Source: a virus. From it: a DNA stretch of 64,000 nucleotides. The notes below the pieces were generated by a model. It was given only the letters and a program-made list of their open reading frames with translations, was not told where the DNA came from and searched no databases. Below are positions 9,320-16,933 of this stretch, one piece after another. The stretch is from positions 1 to 64,000 of the IMG/VR virus record IMGVR_UViG_3300009034_000001; one strand, 5' to 3'. A program made the translations under genes and the position numbers. Within the stretch, counting starts at the first letter, position 1, and every line of letters begins with the position of its first letter.

Positions 9320-10081
9320 CTATATCTTGCTCAGAATCTCAACGCCGTTTTCTGTTATAGCAACACAATGCTCAAAATGAGCTGACAAATTGCTATCTTT
9401 GGTCACCACCGTCCAGCCATCGGAAAGTATCTCTACCTCGCTCGTGCCAACATTTGCCATGGGTTCAATAGCCAAAATCATTCCATACCTCAAACGTGGT
9501 CCGTGTCCGGGCTTACCAAAGTTTGGAATCTCGGGTGCTTCATGAAGTGACTTACCGATACCGTGGCCCACAAATTTTCTCACTACTGAAAATCCTTTAG
9601 ACTCTATGTATTCCTGAATAGCAAATGATATGTCAGAAACTCTATTGTTATCTACAGCCTTTTCGATACCTAAGTAAAGCGCCTGTTCGGTTGCCTCTAT
9701 TAAAAGAGCAGTCTCTTTTGAAACTACACCCACCGGTACGGTAATAGCGGCATCTCCAAAATATCCATCGTACAATACGCCAAAGTCAAGACTAATAATA
9801 TCTCCATCTTTTAATATTCGTTTAGAAGGTATACCATGTACCACCTCTTCGTTAACCGAAGTGCATAAACTATGAGAGTATCCCATGTAACCTTTAAATG
9901 CAGGAAACGCACTCATCTCCATGCAAAGCCTCTCACAACGATCATTTAATTCTATTGTTGTAACACCGGGCTTTACTAAAGATTTAATTGCGTCCAGTAT
10001 CTCTGCAACAATAGCATTACTTTTCCTCACCCTCTCAATCTCCGAAGGAGATTTTAAGATAATCAGTTTCTTGGTATCCAT
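9320..10081 (-). CDS. map: Type I methionine aminopeptidase
   Basis: 253 residues, full length for the family. Removes the initiator Met from new proteins. All metal ligands are visible: Asp99 (SLDFG), Asp110 (FGDAA), His173 (GHGIG), Glu206 (IEPM), Glu237 (FEHC), plus His82 and His180. The start has only a weak ribosome site. Higher G+C than nearby small genes suggests a bacterial origin. In a phage it may adjust N-termini of virion proteins when the host enzyme is limiting or inhibited; that is inference. Confidence 0.95.
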   Translation of the reverse strand: MDTKKLIILKSPSEIERVRKSNAIVAEILDAIKSLVKPGVTTIELNDRCERLCMEMSAFPAFKGYMGYSHSLCTSVNEEVVHGIPSKRILKDGDIISLDFGVLYDGYFGDAAITVPVGVVSKETALLIEATEQALYLGIEKAVDNNRVSDISFAIQEYIESKGFSVVRKFVGHGIGKSLHEAPEIPNFGKPGHGPRLRYGMILAIEPMANVGTSEVEILSDGWTVVTKDSNLSAHFEHCVAITENGVEILSKI

Positions 10082-10114
10082 AGGCTTATCACAACTCTTG
10101 TGTTATCTTTTTAC

Positions 10115-10312
10115 TTAAAAAACAAGCGATATCCAAACGGCTATAAGTATTGCACACACATAATAAGTCAAAGTTCGAATGCTAACACCTTTTGGTTCCA
10201 TTGGTTTGTACTGCTCTCCGCGTCTTCCATCACGGATAATATGTTTACCCTGAAACAATCTGGAATCATCTCCGTAAAGTCTATGGTTATAGTTTGGTCT
10301 TACTCTTCTCAT
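10115..10312 (-). CDS. Small C-terminally anchored membrane protein
   Basis: 65 residues: a basic, Arg/Tyr-rich first half and a membrane helix at 48-64 (TYYVCAILIAVWISLVF). ATG overlaps the stop of the upstream gene (ATGA). Not recognised. Confidence 0.65.
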   Translation of the reverse strand: MRRVRPNYNHRLYGDDSRLFQGKHIIRDGRRGEQYKPMEPKGVSIRTLTYYVCAILIAVWISLVF

Positions 10313-10488
10313 TTTCCGAGCTCCATGACCGTAATCCCTTTATCATATAACTTATTATCCGCGTCAGTATGTACATTAAAATAATCATACAAAGCTAACT
10401 TTAGAGTTGATAGACTAAACCAACCCTGATGTGCGGAGTCATAAAATTTTTCTGCATCAACCAAAACTAAAAACGCTCTTGTTTTCAT
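10309..10488 (-). CDS. 59-residue hypothetical protein
   Basis: Found in the gap. AGGAGAACAAAA-ATG, with the ATG overlapping the TGA of the heptose adenylyltransferase gene and its own TGA overlapping the next ATG. Starts MKTRAFLVLVDAEKFYDSA, probably alpha/beta. The double coupling supports real translation. Confidence 0.7.
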   Translation of the reverse strand: MKTRAFLVLVDAEKFYDSAHQGWFSLSTLKLALYDYFNVHTDADNKLYDKGITVMELGK

Positions 10489-10970
10489 TTTTGTTCTCCT
10501 TTAGAACAACTTTGTTCGATAATGCTAGTGGTGGAAGCTCCCTTTACATAATGTAAGCTTATAACCTCGCCGCCATGATTCTTAACAACGTCGGCTCCAA
10601 TAATGTTCTCCACTGACCAGTCGCCACCTTTCACCAGCACATGAGGTACAAGCGACTCAACCACTCTCAGGGGATCCAATTCATCAAAAATTACCACACT
10701 GTCAACACATTGAAGTGCAGCCAATACCTCTGCCCGCTCATCTTGAGGAACCAAGGGTCTTCCCTCGCCTTTTATGGCTCTTGCGGAGCTATCACTATTT
10801 ATGGCTACAATCAGATGATCACCACAGGTCTTAGCTTCTGCAAGATATCGAACATGGCCTACATGTAAAATATCAAAGCAGCCATTGGTAAGAACGACGT
10901 GCTTTCCCTCACCCTTGAGTTGGACAACTAAACGTTTCAACTCTTCTAAGCTTTTAATCTTCTTTCTCAT
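10485..10970 (-). CDS. hldE2/rfaE2: D-glycero-beta-D-manno-heptose 1-phosphate adenylyltransferase
   Basis: 161 residues, the stand-alone nucleotidyltransferase form. Transfers AMP from ATP to heptose 1-phosphate, giving ADP-heptose for LPS-type glycans. Seen: NGCFDILHVGHV with HxGH at 36-39, VAINSD, KGGDW and GASTTSII at the end, all typical. The kinase partner is 8 kb away at 18909-19862, so the usual HldE fusion is split. Two upstream steps and the epimerase are not in the window. Composition resembles ligA and map more than its neighbours. Confidence 0.93.
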   Translation of the reverse strand: MRKKIKSLEELKRLVVQLKGEGKHVVLTNGCFDILHVGHVRYLAEAKTCGDHLIVAINSDSSARAIKGEGRPLVPQDERAEVLAALQCVDSVVIFDELDPLRVVESLVPHVLVKGGDWSVENIIGADVVKNHGGEVISLHYVKGASTTSIIEQSCSKGEQK

Positions 10971-11005
10971 AATCTGAACAATAACCTCTTACACTTTTCA
11001 CACTT

Positions 11006-11170
11006 TTAAATTTTCCAAAACATGCGACGGCGTATTAGCCATTTCCATTTAGAAACTCGCATGCTAGTTCCTGGCTCAGTTGACCCACGTTGTCTCATTC
11101 TATAACGAATTGCAAGTCCTCTATCCTGTGTAAGTTTGTCCTGACAAATGACGGTTCGATGAGTTGTAAT
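11006..11170 (-). pseudogene. Small basic gene split by a one-base frameshift
   Basis: Frame A runs from an ATT at 11170, with GGAGG 7 bases upstream, through TTHRTVICQDKLTQDR and soon stops. Frame B continues GLAIRYRMRQRGSTEPGTSM to the TAA at 11006. Joined they read as one ~54-residue basic protein; one extra G near 11118 would restore it. Only the 30-codon end (ATG 11098) is open with a normal start. Either a real mutation, a sequence error or recoding. Confidence 0.45.
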
Positions 11171-11333
11171 TAGACTTCCTCCTCAGTATGCCTGTGGAAG
11201 AAGTTTTATTGTCAACCTTATACCAACAGAATAAAAGTAGTCGACAAAGCCACCATTTCCACTTAGGCACAACATGATTATCAATGCAGTAAACAAAGTC
11301 ATATCCAACAAATTCAGGTTCACCTAAGCTCAT
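11121..11333 (-). CDS. 70-residue protein with hydrophobic centre
   Basis: ATG overlaps the upstream stop (ATGA). The middle (KWKWWLCRLLLFCWYKV) is hydrophobic and aromatic, and the tail is basic and polar. Not recognised. Its end overlaps the frameshifted small gene. Confidence 0.55.
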   Translation of the reverse strand: MSLGEPEFVGYDFVYCIDNHVVPKWKWWLCRLLLFCWYKVDNKTSSTGILRRKSNYNSSNRHLSGQTYTG

Positions 11334-11587
11334 ATCTCATTTCCTCCATTTTTAGTGCTAGTGTGAGCGCTTTTTACAACGACCTTGTGATTCTTTATAA
11401 AGAAATGAATCACATCATTACATTTAGCACACTTAAAACTAATCCTTGTGAAGTCACCATTCATGTCACACGAGAATGGAATTAGAAAGCCTTTGCATGT
11501 AAATGGTGGCTTCCTCTCCACTATCCTCTCACAGACAGCATGATAGTAGTAAGTGTTCTCAACACTTTTTATGGGTTTGAAGTACAT
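11330..11587 (-). CDS. Small zinc-ribbon protein
   Basis: 85 residues. FKCAKCNDVIHFF near residue 53, with Cys31 and Cys40 further upstream, gives a ribbon-like pattern. Coupled to the next gene. Function unknown. Confidence 0.7.
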   Translation of the reverse strand: MYFKPIKSVENTYYYHAVCERIVERKPPFTCKGFLIPFSCDMNGDFTRISFKCAKCNDVIHFFIKNHKVVVKSAHTSTKNGGNEI

Positions 11588-11617
11588 TTCTACATGCCTC
11601 CTTTATAATCAATGGTC

Positions 11618-11827
11618 TTATCTCAACTTTAGTTTAATAAGCCAGAACGGAACAACAATTGGCCACAGAAGAGGAATCAGTCCGAAGAATACAATTTTAA
11701 AACCTAACCTAAGATCGCCCGGACCAAGTGCTCCCCAGAGTATATAAAACAATAACAAGCAGCCCAAGGTCACGCAAACTCCGATACCATAGACAATTCC
11801 GCCTAAGAACAGTAAAGTTTCAAACAT
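11618..11827 (-). CDS. Two-helix membrane protein
   Basis: 69 residues with hydrophobic stretches at about 4-31 and 44-65, divided by a short loop (GPGDLRLG). Size and shape would suit a holin-like or inner-membrane protein, but no lysin lies nearby. Confidence 0.65.
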   Translation of the reverse strand: MFETLLFLGGIVYGIGVCVTLGCLLLFYILWGALGPGDLRLGFKIVFFGLIPLLWPIVVPFWLIKLKLR

Positions 11828-11831
11828 TCCG

Positions 11832-12005
11832 TTAATTCTCCTTTCGTTTACGACGCGTTCTTTTATCTTTTGAAACAGACCGCCCGGTAGAGAAATCCTT
11901 CAATGCACTAAGATCAGCCTGACGATAAAGATAATTACTTGAATTTATATCATCCCAAGTCAAATCCGTTGGACCTGGTTTTCTAACTATAAAGAATCTA
12001 ATCAT
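11832..12005 (-). CDS. 57-residue protein with basic tail
   Basis: Found in the gap: GGAGG 9 bases before ATG, overlapping the end of the radical SAM gene by 8 bases. Ends KDKRTRRKRKEN. Not recognised. Confidence 0.65.
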   Translation of the reverse strand: MIRFFIVRKPGPTDLTWDDINSSNYLYRQADLSALKDFSTGRSVSKDKRTRRKRKEN

Positions 12006-12747
12006 GACCAACAGCCTCCTTTAGATCTATACTTAGTCTATCCATGGTTACAAAGTACTCTCTTAAACAGTTGCCACAATGCCGACAGGCTGTTGTACCT
12101 AGTGCACCTTCCATCTTACCACATGAGTAAACCCATTTATTAAACTTATATCTCGACATCACACGTTCCCATGCCTTGGTTGTAATTGCCCAATAAGAAT
12201 TTAAAGTACGTTTACGGAATGTATAATTCCTTTTATGCCTAGCAGGAATAGTTTGAGTAAAGTAAGCCATAAAGGTAAGTATAATAGGTACTCCTAATAT
12301 GCCGTAGTAGCTTACTACCATGTCAACTAAATGTAAATTCCAAGTATTAGTTCTTACTCTAACAAACATTAAGTTCTTTGGAGGAACAACATAGTAAGCT
12401 TCACTATCGGTCATCTCCCCCGGGTTAACTGTAAGAACTACAGGTGCATCAAACTTGTCAAGGAAAAGAGGGATTGCAGTATTGTAGAATTTTTGAGGAA
12501 AGTGTGAAACATCCTTCATTACAAGATGCATATTAACAGAACTATCATTGCCATCATTCACTCTAACGACTCTATGTCCTACTTGTTCTAATGTTGGCAT
12601 GTTAGGTAAGTTTTCTGTAAGTGGTTCAAGGTAAGATCGTCCTGACTGAAAGAAACAATCTTCACACTTATTTGGACATGTTCCCTTTTGAGGAATACAA
12701 CAAATAATTCCACTGTCTACAGTCTTTGGATTCACTTTATAAGCCAT
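11998..12747 (-). CDS. Radical SAM-like protein with second Cys cluster
   Basis: 249 residues. CPNKCEDC at about 24-31 is the CxxxCxxC motif that binds the [4Fe-4S] cluster splitting S-adenosylmethionine. VLTVNPGEMTDSE further on fits the barrel. Near the C-terminus CRHCGNC plus CGK form another possible metal site. Shorter than most family members. Similar phage proteins exist but the substrate is unknown. It shares a reading block with small Cys-rich genes. Modification of a peptide, RNA base or sugar are all open. Confidence 0.75.
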   Translation of the reverse strand: MAYKVNPKTVDSGIICCIPQKGTCPNKCEDCFFQSGRSYLEPLTENLPNMPTLEQVGHRVVRVNDGNDSSVNMHLVMKDVSHFPQKFYNTAIPLFLDKFDAPVVLTVNPGEMTDSEAYYVVPPKNLMFVRVRTNTWNLHLVDMVVSYYGILGVPIILTFMAYFTQTIPARHKRNYTFRKRTLNSYWAITTKAWERVMSRYKFNKWVYSCGKMEGALGTTACRHCGNCLREYFVTMDRLSIDLKEAVGHD

Positions 12748-12752
12748 AGTTC

Positions 12753-13166
12753 TTAATACCTCCTCTTCTTACAACCTTTACACGGCTTCTTTTTCTGAGC
12801 GTCAACTGCGGAAACATCCTCAATCAGATCTTGTTTTTCTAGTTCCTGTATGGATTCCTGCCCATGGTTAAAAACATTAACAGTAGTAGACGCTTTTCTT
12901 ATGCCTTCTACTACAGCTGATGTTATTAACTCACAAAGTTCTTCCTTTCCACATGCAAACTTATACTCAAACGTTCGACCCCCTGAAACATTGTAAGGCT
13001 TACTTGTAGGCGGTTGAGGCCGCGGATAATATTTTTGTAAATCACATTTGCTACAAGCTTGGGTTTGTAAACAACATTGTCTTCGAAAGTATCCTAGCAA
13101 CTTAGGTCTACTTTCCGAAAGACAGCTACCACTAACACCAAGATAGATACAGTTAATTCTTCTCAT
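12753..13166 (-). CDS. Cys-rich protein upstream of radical SAM gene
   Basis: 137 residues. Cys clusters at the start (CCLQTQACSKC) and end (CKGCKKRRY). Middle is ordinary helix. Six bases separate it from the radical SAM gene, so it could be a partner or substrate; that is only a context argument. Confidence 0.65.
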   Translation of the reverse strand: MRRINCIYLGVSGSCLSESRPKLLGYFRRQCCLQTQACSKCDLQKYYPRPQPPTSKPYNVSGGRTFEYKFACGKEELCELITSAVVEGIRKASTTVNVFNHGQESIQELEKQDLIEDVSAVDAQKKKPCKGCKKRRY

Positions 13167-13455
13167 CGATATTCACCCCCGTTGGATTTCTGTCAATTAC
13201 TTTACTTACTACAACGGTCCTTCCAACATTTTCAAGTGGCATTAGAGGTAAGTTTATCAACAGGTTATCCTTATCTTCATCAATTACAATTACCTGTATG
13301 GCGTCTTCAAAACTCTTCGGTCCCCTACGGATCAACTTGGAGTACCGAGGAACGAAAAATGAAACCATACCATCATTTACGGTTGATATGGAAACGGCGT
13401 ACTCCTCTGGAAACTGACCGGAAGTAATTACACACCCTATCCAACTTTTTCTCAT
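13153..13455 (-). CDS. 100-residue hypothetical protein
   Basis: Start at ATG 13455 because GGAGG lies 9 bases upstream and the longer ORF to 13605 would overlap the membrane protein gene. Beta-rich sequence (MRKSWIGCVITSGQFPEEY). Overlaps the next gene by 14 bases. Not recognised. Confidence 0.7.
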   Translation of the reverse strand: MRKSWIGCVITSGQFPEEYAVSISTVNDGMVSFFVPRYSKLIRRGPKSFEDAIQVIVIDEDKDNLLINLPLMPLENVGRTVVVSKVIDRNPTGVNIDEKN

Positions 13456-13468
13456 ACAAAAAAACCTC

Positions 13469-13864
13469 CTAAGCGGGGGGACCGGAACTGTTGATACCCT
13501 CGAACGTATTGGATACTTTAAAGTTTGATCTTTCACCAATTCCAGGTTTAGACTCAAAAACTGACCTGACTTTCTTAACGACGGATCGGAACGCACATTT
13601 GCCAAGTGGAAGGAGTAACAACAACATAGTTACGCCTGTTATTATCATGAAGTATTCAAGATACAACATGGTATAATAAACCTCCGCATGAGCATACACA
13701 TAATCCGCGCCCGGATAAAACTTTGGAAGGTTCCAAAACCATGCTCCCCACTGAGATGCAGATACCCTTGCACCTGTAATGCCATAATGACAAAAGGGCG
13801 GGAAAATAGTGGCAGCAAAAAGTGGCGCTAAGTAAGCTAAAATAGCTAGTATTAATTTCTTCAC
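13469..13864 (-). CDS. Membrane protein, two or three helices
   Basis: 131 residues. Helix at 3-25 (possibly a signal), another at 68-88 (LEYFMIITGVTMLLLLLPLG), then a polar tail. A Trp/Tyr-rich loop between them probably faces the periplasm. Not recognised. Confidence 0.7.
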   Translation of the reverse strand: MKKLILAILAYLAPLFAATIFPPFCHYGITGARVSASQWGAWFWNLPKFYPGADYVYAHAEVYYTMLYLEYFMIITGVTMLLLLLPLGKCAFRSVVKKVRSVFESKPGIGERSNFKVSNTFEGINSSGPPA

Positions 13865-13875
13865 TTCATCACCTC

Positions 13876-14142
13876 CTAAACAATTCCTTTATACCCTTCA
13901 GTAGCAAAGTACTTATGTTTAACTTTCCAAATTGCTTTAACTAGTTCATCACACGCAGGCTTGTTGGGACAGCCTTTACAGAAGTCGGGTGCCTTGCCAA
14001 TGTAAAATTCTCCGGCCAAGCACTTCAACAACTTCTTAAGCTTAGTGCTCTGACTTGGCCTACGGGGCTTAAGAACTCTCTCAGCCGTCATACAAGCTTC
14101 TTCACATTCTTCAATTAGTTGCTCATCTAATAGCTCATCCAT
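13876..14142 (-). CDS. Hypothetical protein with Cys-x2-Cys
   Basis: 88 residues from ATG 14142 (a GTG precedes it). Acidic start, Cys near CKGCPNKPAC in the second half, which resembles a small zinc or iron-sulphur binding loop. Not recognised. Confidence 0.65.
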   Translation of the reverse strand: MDELLDEQLIEECEEACMTAERVLKPRRPSQSTKLKKLLKCLAGEFYIGKAPDFCKGCPNKPACDELVKAIWKVKHKYFATEGYKGIV

Positions 14143-14186
14143 CACTTAATAGCCTTTTCCTTAATTAATTGAGTTGCCATCGTCAA

Positions 14187-14405
14187 TCATGGTTCCAACC
14201 TTCGAATGTGATCGGCAACGATATCAGCTAACTCATCAAACGAGATGCCAAAGTGTACAGTCAAATCCTTAAAGGTCATCTCAAGACTATGAATGTGACC
14301 ACATAGAACTTCGCCAAAATCGAAACTCCTACAGCCAATAACAGGTATTAAACAATTTCCATGTTCTTTTACAATTCTTTTTCTAAGTTTATCAACTCGT
14401 TTCAT
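14187..14405 (-). CDS. 72-residue hypothetical protein
   Basis: Mixed alpha/beta with His-rich centre. The ATG overlaps the upstream gene by 14 bases. Not recognised. Confidence 0.6.
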   Translation of the reverse strand: MKRVDKLRKRIVKEHGNCLIPVIGCRSFDFGEVLCGHIHSLEMTFKDLTVHFGISFDELADIVADHIRRLEP

Positions 14406-14673
14406 GTTTGATATCAGTTACATGCAACAAGGCATCACAGTAGATTTTCTGCAACCTTATTTTAATTGGACAACCTTTCAAGTGTGTGTTGAAGTGAATG
14501 CAACACTTCAAAGTTTCAAGTGAATCAATGGTACGCCTTCCTTCATAAACACTACAATTAAAGATTCTTCCAGCACCAATATGTGCTAAACATGTTGCAC
14601 GCCCATGATCGTCTTGATATGTACCTGGCAATTCACAATACCAACAGAATGCAGCTGCTATTTTGTTATCCAT
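14392..14673 (-). CDS. Cys/His-rich protein
   Basis: 93 residues from ATG 14673, chosen for GGAGGAGTAAATAT directly upstream. Contains CWYCELPG, a His/Cys segment (CLAHIG) and CCIHFNTH, suggesting metal binding. Function unknown. Confidence 0.65.
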   Translation of the reverse strand: MDNKIAAAFCWYCELPGTYQDDHGRATCLAHIGAGRIFNCSVYEGRRTIDSLETLKCCIHFNTHLKGCPIKIRLQKIYCDALLHVTDIKHETS

Positions 14674-14677
14674 ATAT

Positions 14678-15049
14678 TTACTCCTCCTTAGCATGCAGCC
14701 TTAACAATATATTTAAAAATTTAACGCCTTTAGCAAAGGAATAAGTGACAATATTACTTATTTCTTCAGCAAACTTGAGGTACTTATCATCCTTTTCATT
14801 AACGAAAATGATGAATTTTCCTTTAGCCTCCGCTCGGCTAATTTCAATACAAAGGCCATAGCCACCTGGATTTGACTTTTCCAAGTATGCAAATAAGATG
14901 TCACATTCATCAACACCCTTTAAATCCTTCCTGAAAAAATTACCTGATTGCCATGACCGAGGATCCAGAAAAATACAACCGGGAACAGCTGTCATAACAA
15001 CATCTTGCCAATTTGAATGTAACCCGCCCGACAAGAAAACCTTTTTCAT
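14678..15049 (-). CDS. Nucleoside 2-deoxyribosyltransferase-like protein
   Basis: 123 residues. MKKVFLSGG start, DECDILFAYLEKSNPGGYGLCIEIS and GKFIIFV follow the order of the small Rossmann-like deoxyribosyltransferase fold (DUF4406-type), whose members act on nucleosides or nucleotides. The Glu in IEIS is at the expected catalytic place. GGAGG precedes ATG. Exact reaction not determinable. Confidence 0.6.
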   Translation of the reverse strand: MKKVFLSGGLHSNWQDVVMTAVPGCIFLDPRSWQSGNFFRKDLKGVDECDILFAYLEKSNPGGYGLCIEISRAEAKGKFIIFVNEKDDKYLKFAEEISNIVTYSFAKGVKFLNILLRLHAKEE

Positions 15050-15070
15050 TTGTAACCTCCCATACGTAGA

Positions 15071-15247
15071 TTAGTCTGACCTTCCGGCTTGGTTCAATGA
15101 TTCTCCAATATAGGTAATTCCCAATAAATTAGCGGCCAAAGCTACGGTTAGACTCCAAAACTGCCAACTACCCATACTCATAGTTCCCCACACGGTAGCA
15201 ACAAGAACAGTAGACACGACAGTCAGCATTAAAGTTCCTGTGTTCAT
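15071..15247 (-). CDS. Two-helix membrane protein
   Basis: 58 residues from ATG 15247, selected for GAGGAGGTTTGAT upstream. Hydrophobic helices at about 5-22 and 26-44 with a short Gly/Ser loop. Could be holin-like; unproven. Confidence 0.6.
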   Translation of the reverse strand: MNTGTLMLTVVSTVLVATVWGTMSMGSWQFWSLTVALAANLLGITYIGESLNQAGRSD

Positions 15248-15261
15248 ATCAAACCTCCTCA

Positions 15262-15510
15262 TTAAATAGACAAAATTTGATCCCAAAAACTATCGGACTT
15301 TTCTCCAAGTAACTTTTGGACTTTCTCACAGATCTCTAAGATATACTCCTTTGGTACATCTTCCCCCCTAAGCATTTTCCACAGCATTAGGTCACCTCTT
15401 AATACCTTTGATGCTCTTAGGTCATCCGGATCTCCCGAACGTTCTGCCTTTGCAATAAACATTAAGAGCTGCTGACTTAACTGTACTCTAATTTTATATG
15501 GAATTTCCAT
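15262..15510 (-). CDS. 82-residue helical protein
   Basis: AGGAGAAAAGGTA precedes ATG. Helical, charged. Adjoins the SCCGH-family gene. Not recognised. Confidence 0.6.
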   Translation of the reverse strand: MEIPYKIRVQLSQQLLMFIAKAERSGDPDDLRASKVLRGDLMLWKMLRGEDVPKEYILEICEKVQKLLGEKSDSFWDQILSI

Positions 15511-15827
15511 TACCTTTTCTCCTCCTTAACCCCTTGTAGTATATATTTGAGAATCGATGTGTCACACGTCTTTTCTTTATAATATACATCTGAAGTCTCT
15601 TTATCTAAAATAAGAAGTGTGCGTCCATCTTGCAACATTATATCTCCCTCCTGTACAAAGTGACCACAGCAAGAACCCCGCATGTCAATTCCAGATTTCT
15701 GCAAAGCACAAACAATATCTGCAATACAACTATCTACCTTTGCGTCCTTCCAACGGTCCTTACCGGTACATGACAAATCGGCTGGCACCTTAACTCTTAC
15801 CGGTTTTATAGTTCCACACTTACACAT
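15510..15827 (-). CDS. SCCGH-family protein (third copy)
   Basis: 105 residues. MRGSCCGHFVQEGDIMLQDGRTLLI aligns with the 9.0-kb copy, preceded by the same CI-x-x-IV-x-AL helix. GGAGG precedes ATG. It lies 6.5 kb from the other two. Confidence 0.7.
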   Translation of the reverse strand: MCKCGTIKPVRVKVPADLSCTGKDRWKDAKVDSCIADIVCALQKSGIDMRGSCCGHFVQEGDIMLQDGRTLLILDKETSDVYYKEKTCDTSILKYILQGVKEEKR

Positions 15828-15829
15828 GG

Positions 15830-16084
15830 CTACTCTAACCTCCTGGGGGTCACTTTCCTGGTTATTGAATCAAAGGTCATTTCATACTCCGGGATCGGAC
15901 CGGAACCATTGTATTCCTCAAATTTGTTCCAGGTTGCAATATAAAACAACAAATCGTTCGGAAAACAAAAATGTAAAAATCTTTCAATAACTGAAATGCC
16001 ATTTTCCTCCAATATCTTTTCAAGTTCGTTGCCGCTTCCGTGAGTCAGAAAACACATGGAAACCTTAAATTTGCCAATTTTCAT
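15830..16084 (-). CDS. 84-residue hypothetical protein
   Basis: AGGAGTTGTAAA-ATG. Starts MKIGKFKVSMCFLTHGSG; alpha/beta. Not recognised. Confidence 0.6.
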   Translation of the reverse strand: MKIGKFKVSMCFLTHGSGNELEKILEENGISVIERFLHFCFPNDLLFYIATWNKFEEYNGSGPIPEYEMTFDSITRKVTPRRLE

Positions 16085-16098
16085 TTTACAACTCCTCT

Positions 16099-16371
16099 TT
16101 AGCTCTTCTCACGTTTGAGCAAATACTGTAACTTTGCAATACGTTTGAGCATACTGGTGAATTCTCTAATTACTTCCGGATAGTGCGTTATGAGTTCTGA
16201 AGCAATTCGACGTGCTTCACAAACGTTCTTGACATGATCAAGTGACAAGGATTGTTCCTTGCTCGCCTTGAACCTTGCTAGTGTACAGGCAATAATTTTA
16301 ATCAAAATTGGCTGATCTGACCAAAGTTCCGCATGATTTTTGTTAAGCACAATGGTGACACCTCTCTTCAA
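16099..16371 (-). CDS. 90-residue hypothetical protein
   Basis: TTG start overlapping the TGA upstream (TTGA); a GTG at 16350 with AGGT 9 bases upstream is an equally good start. Helical, basic C-terminus. Not recognised. Confidence 0.55.
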   Translation of the reverse strand: MKRGVTIVLNKNHAELWSDQPILIKIIACTLARFKASKEQSLSLDHVKNVCEARRIASELITHYPEVIREFTSMLKRIAKLQYLLKREKS

Positions 16372-16643
16372 CTTTTGTACAAATAGGCTTTCCTAGTACA
16401 GAAACAATGCTTTGAACATGAATAATAAATTTCCGTATCGGCAAAAAAGCTGTAAACGCCGCCTCGCCAGTTGAGTTTCCGCTTTAACACGGGACTACAA
16501 TACGCATAGCATTCATTAAGACAACAAAAGCACCATTTTTCCCATCGCCAGTGGAAGTTTTTTCCTATACACTGCTTAAATAAAGTTGGAAAGTACTTCC
16601 GTAAAACTCGTTGCCATTTTGGTGTGTAGCCACTACAACCCAT
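16368..16643 (-). CDS. Cys-rich protein
   Basis: 91 residues with nine Cys, including CFCCLNECYAYC and CSKHCFC, plus many aromatic residues. AAGGAGGTAAACAT-ATG is a strong start. Probably zinc-binding. Not recognised. Confidence 0.65.
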   Translation of the reverse strand: MGCSGYTPKWQRVLRKYFPTLFKQCIGKNFHWRWEKWCFCCLNECYAYCSPVLKRKLNWRGGVYSFFADTEIYYSCSKHCFCTRKAYLYKS

Positions 16644-16687
16644 ATGTTTACCTCCTTATTAACACTCTGAGACTTAAGACTTAACCA

Positions 16688-16933
16688 TTAATCAATACAA
16701 ACAATACGACGACGTGATTCTTCAGCTTCCCTAACGCTTTCATTATGTTTATGATGTTCATACATCCGATTAGTATGATCTTTTTCTTCCTTAAGTAAGT
16801 GTTTAAGTGCGCTTATTCTCTGTTCAAGTTGTAAACATCGTTTATCTTTTTCTTCCTTAAGTAAGTGTTTAAGTTCTCTTATTCTCTGTTCAAGCTTTAA
16901 ACAACGTTTACAATTACTGTCTTTCATATCCAT
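16688..16933 (-). CDS. Coiled-coil protein with a 22-residue repeat
   Basis: 81 residues from ATG 16933, which overlaps the TAA of the glycosyltransferase gene (TAATG). Two 22-residue units (CLKLEQRIRELKHLLKEEKD and its near copy) form a leucine-based coiled coil. The DNA repeat has a 66-base period. Probably oligomeric. Function unknown. Confidence 0.65.
   Translation of the reverse strand: MDMKDSNCKRCLKLEQRIRELKHLLKEEKDKRCLQLEQRISALKHLLKEEKDHTNRMYEHHKHNESVREAEESRRRIVCID

Noticed and set aside
13456-13605. N-terminal extension of the gene ending at 13153
   Set aside because: Overlaps the membrane protein gene and has no ribosome site, whereas ATG 13455 follows GGAGG.
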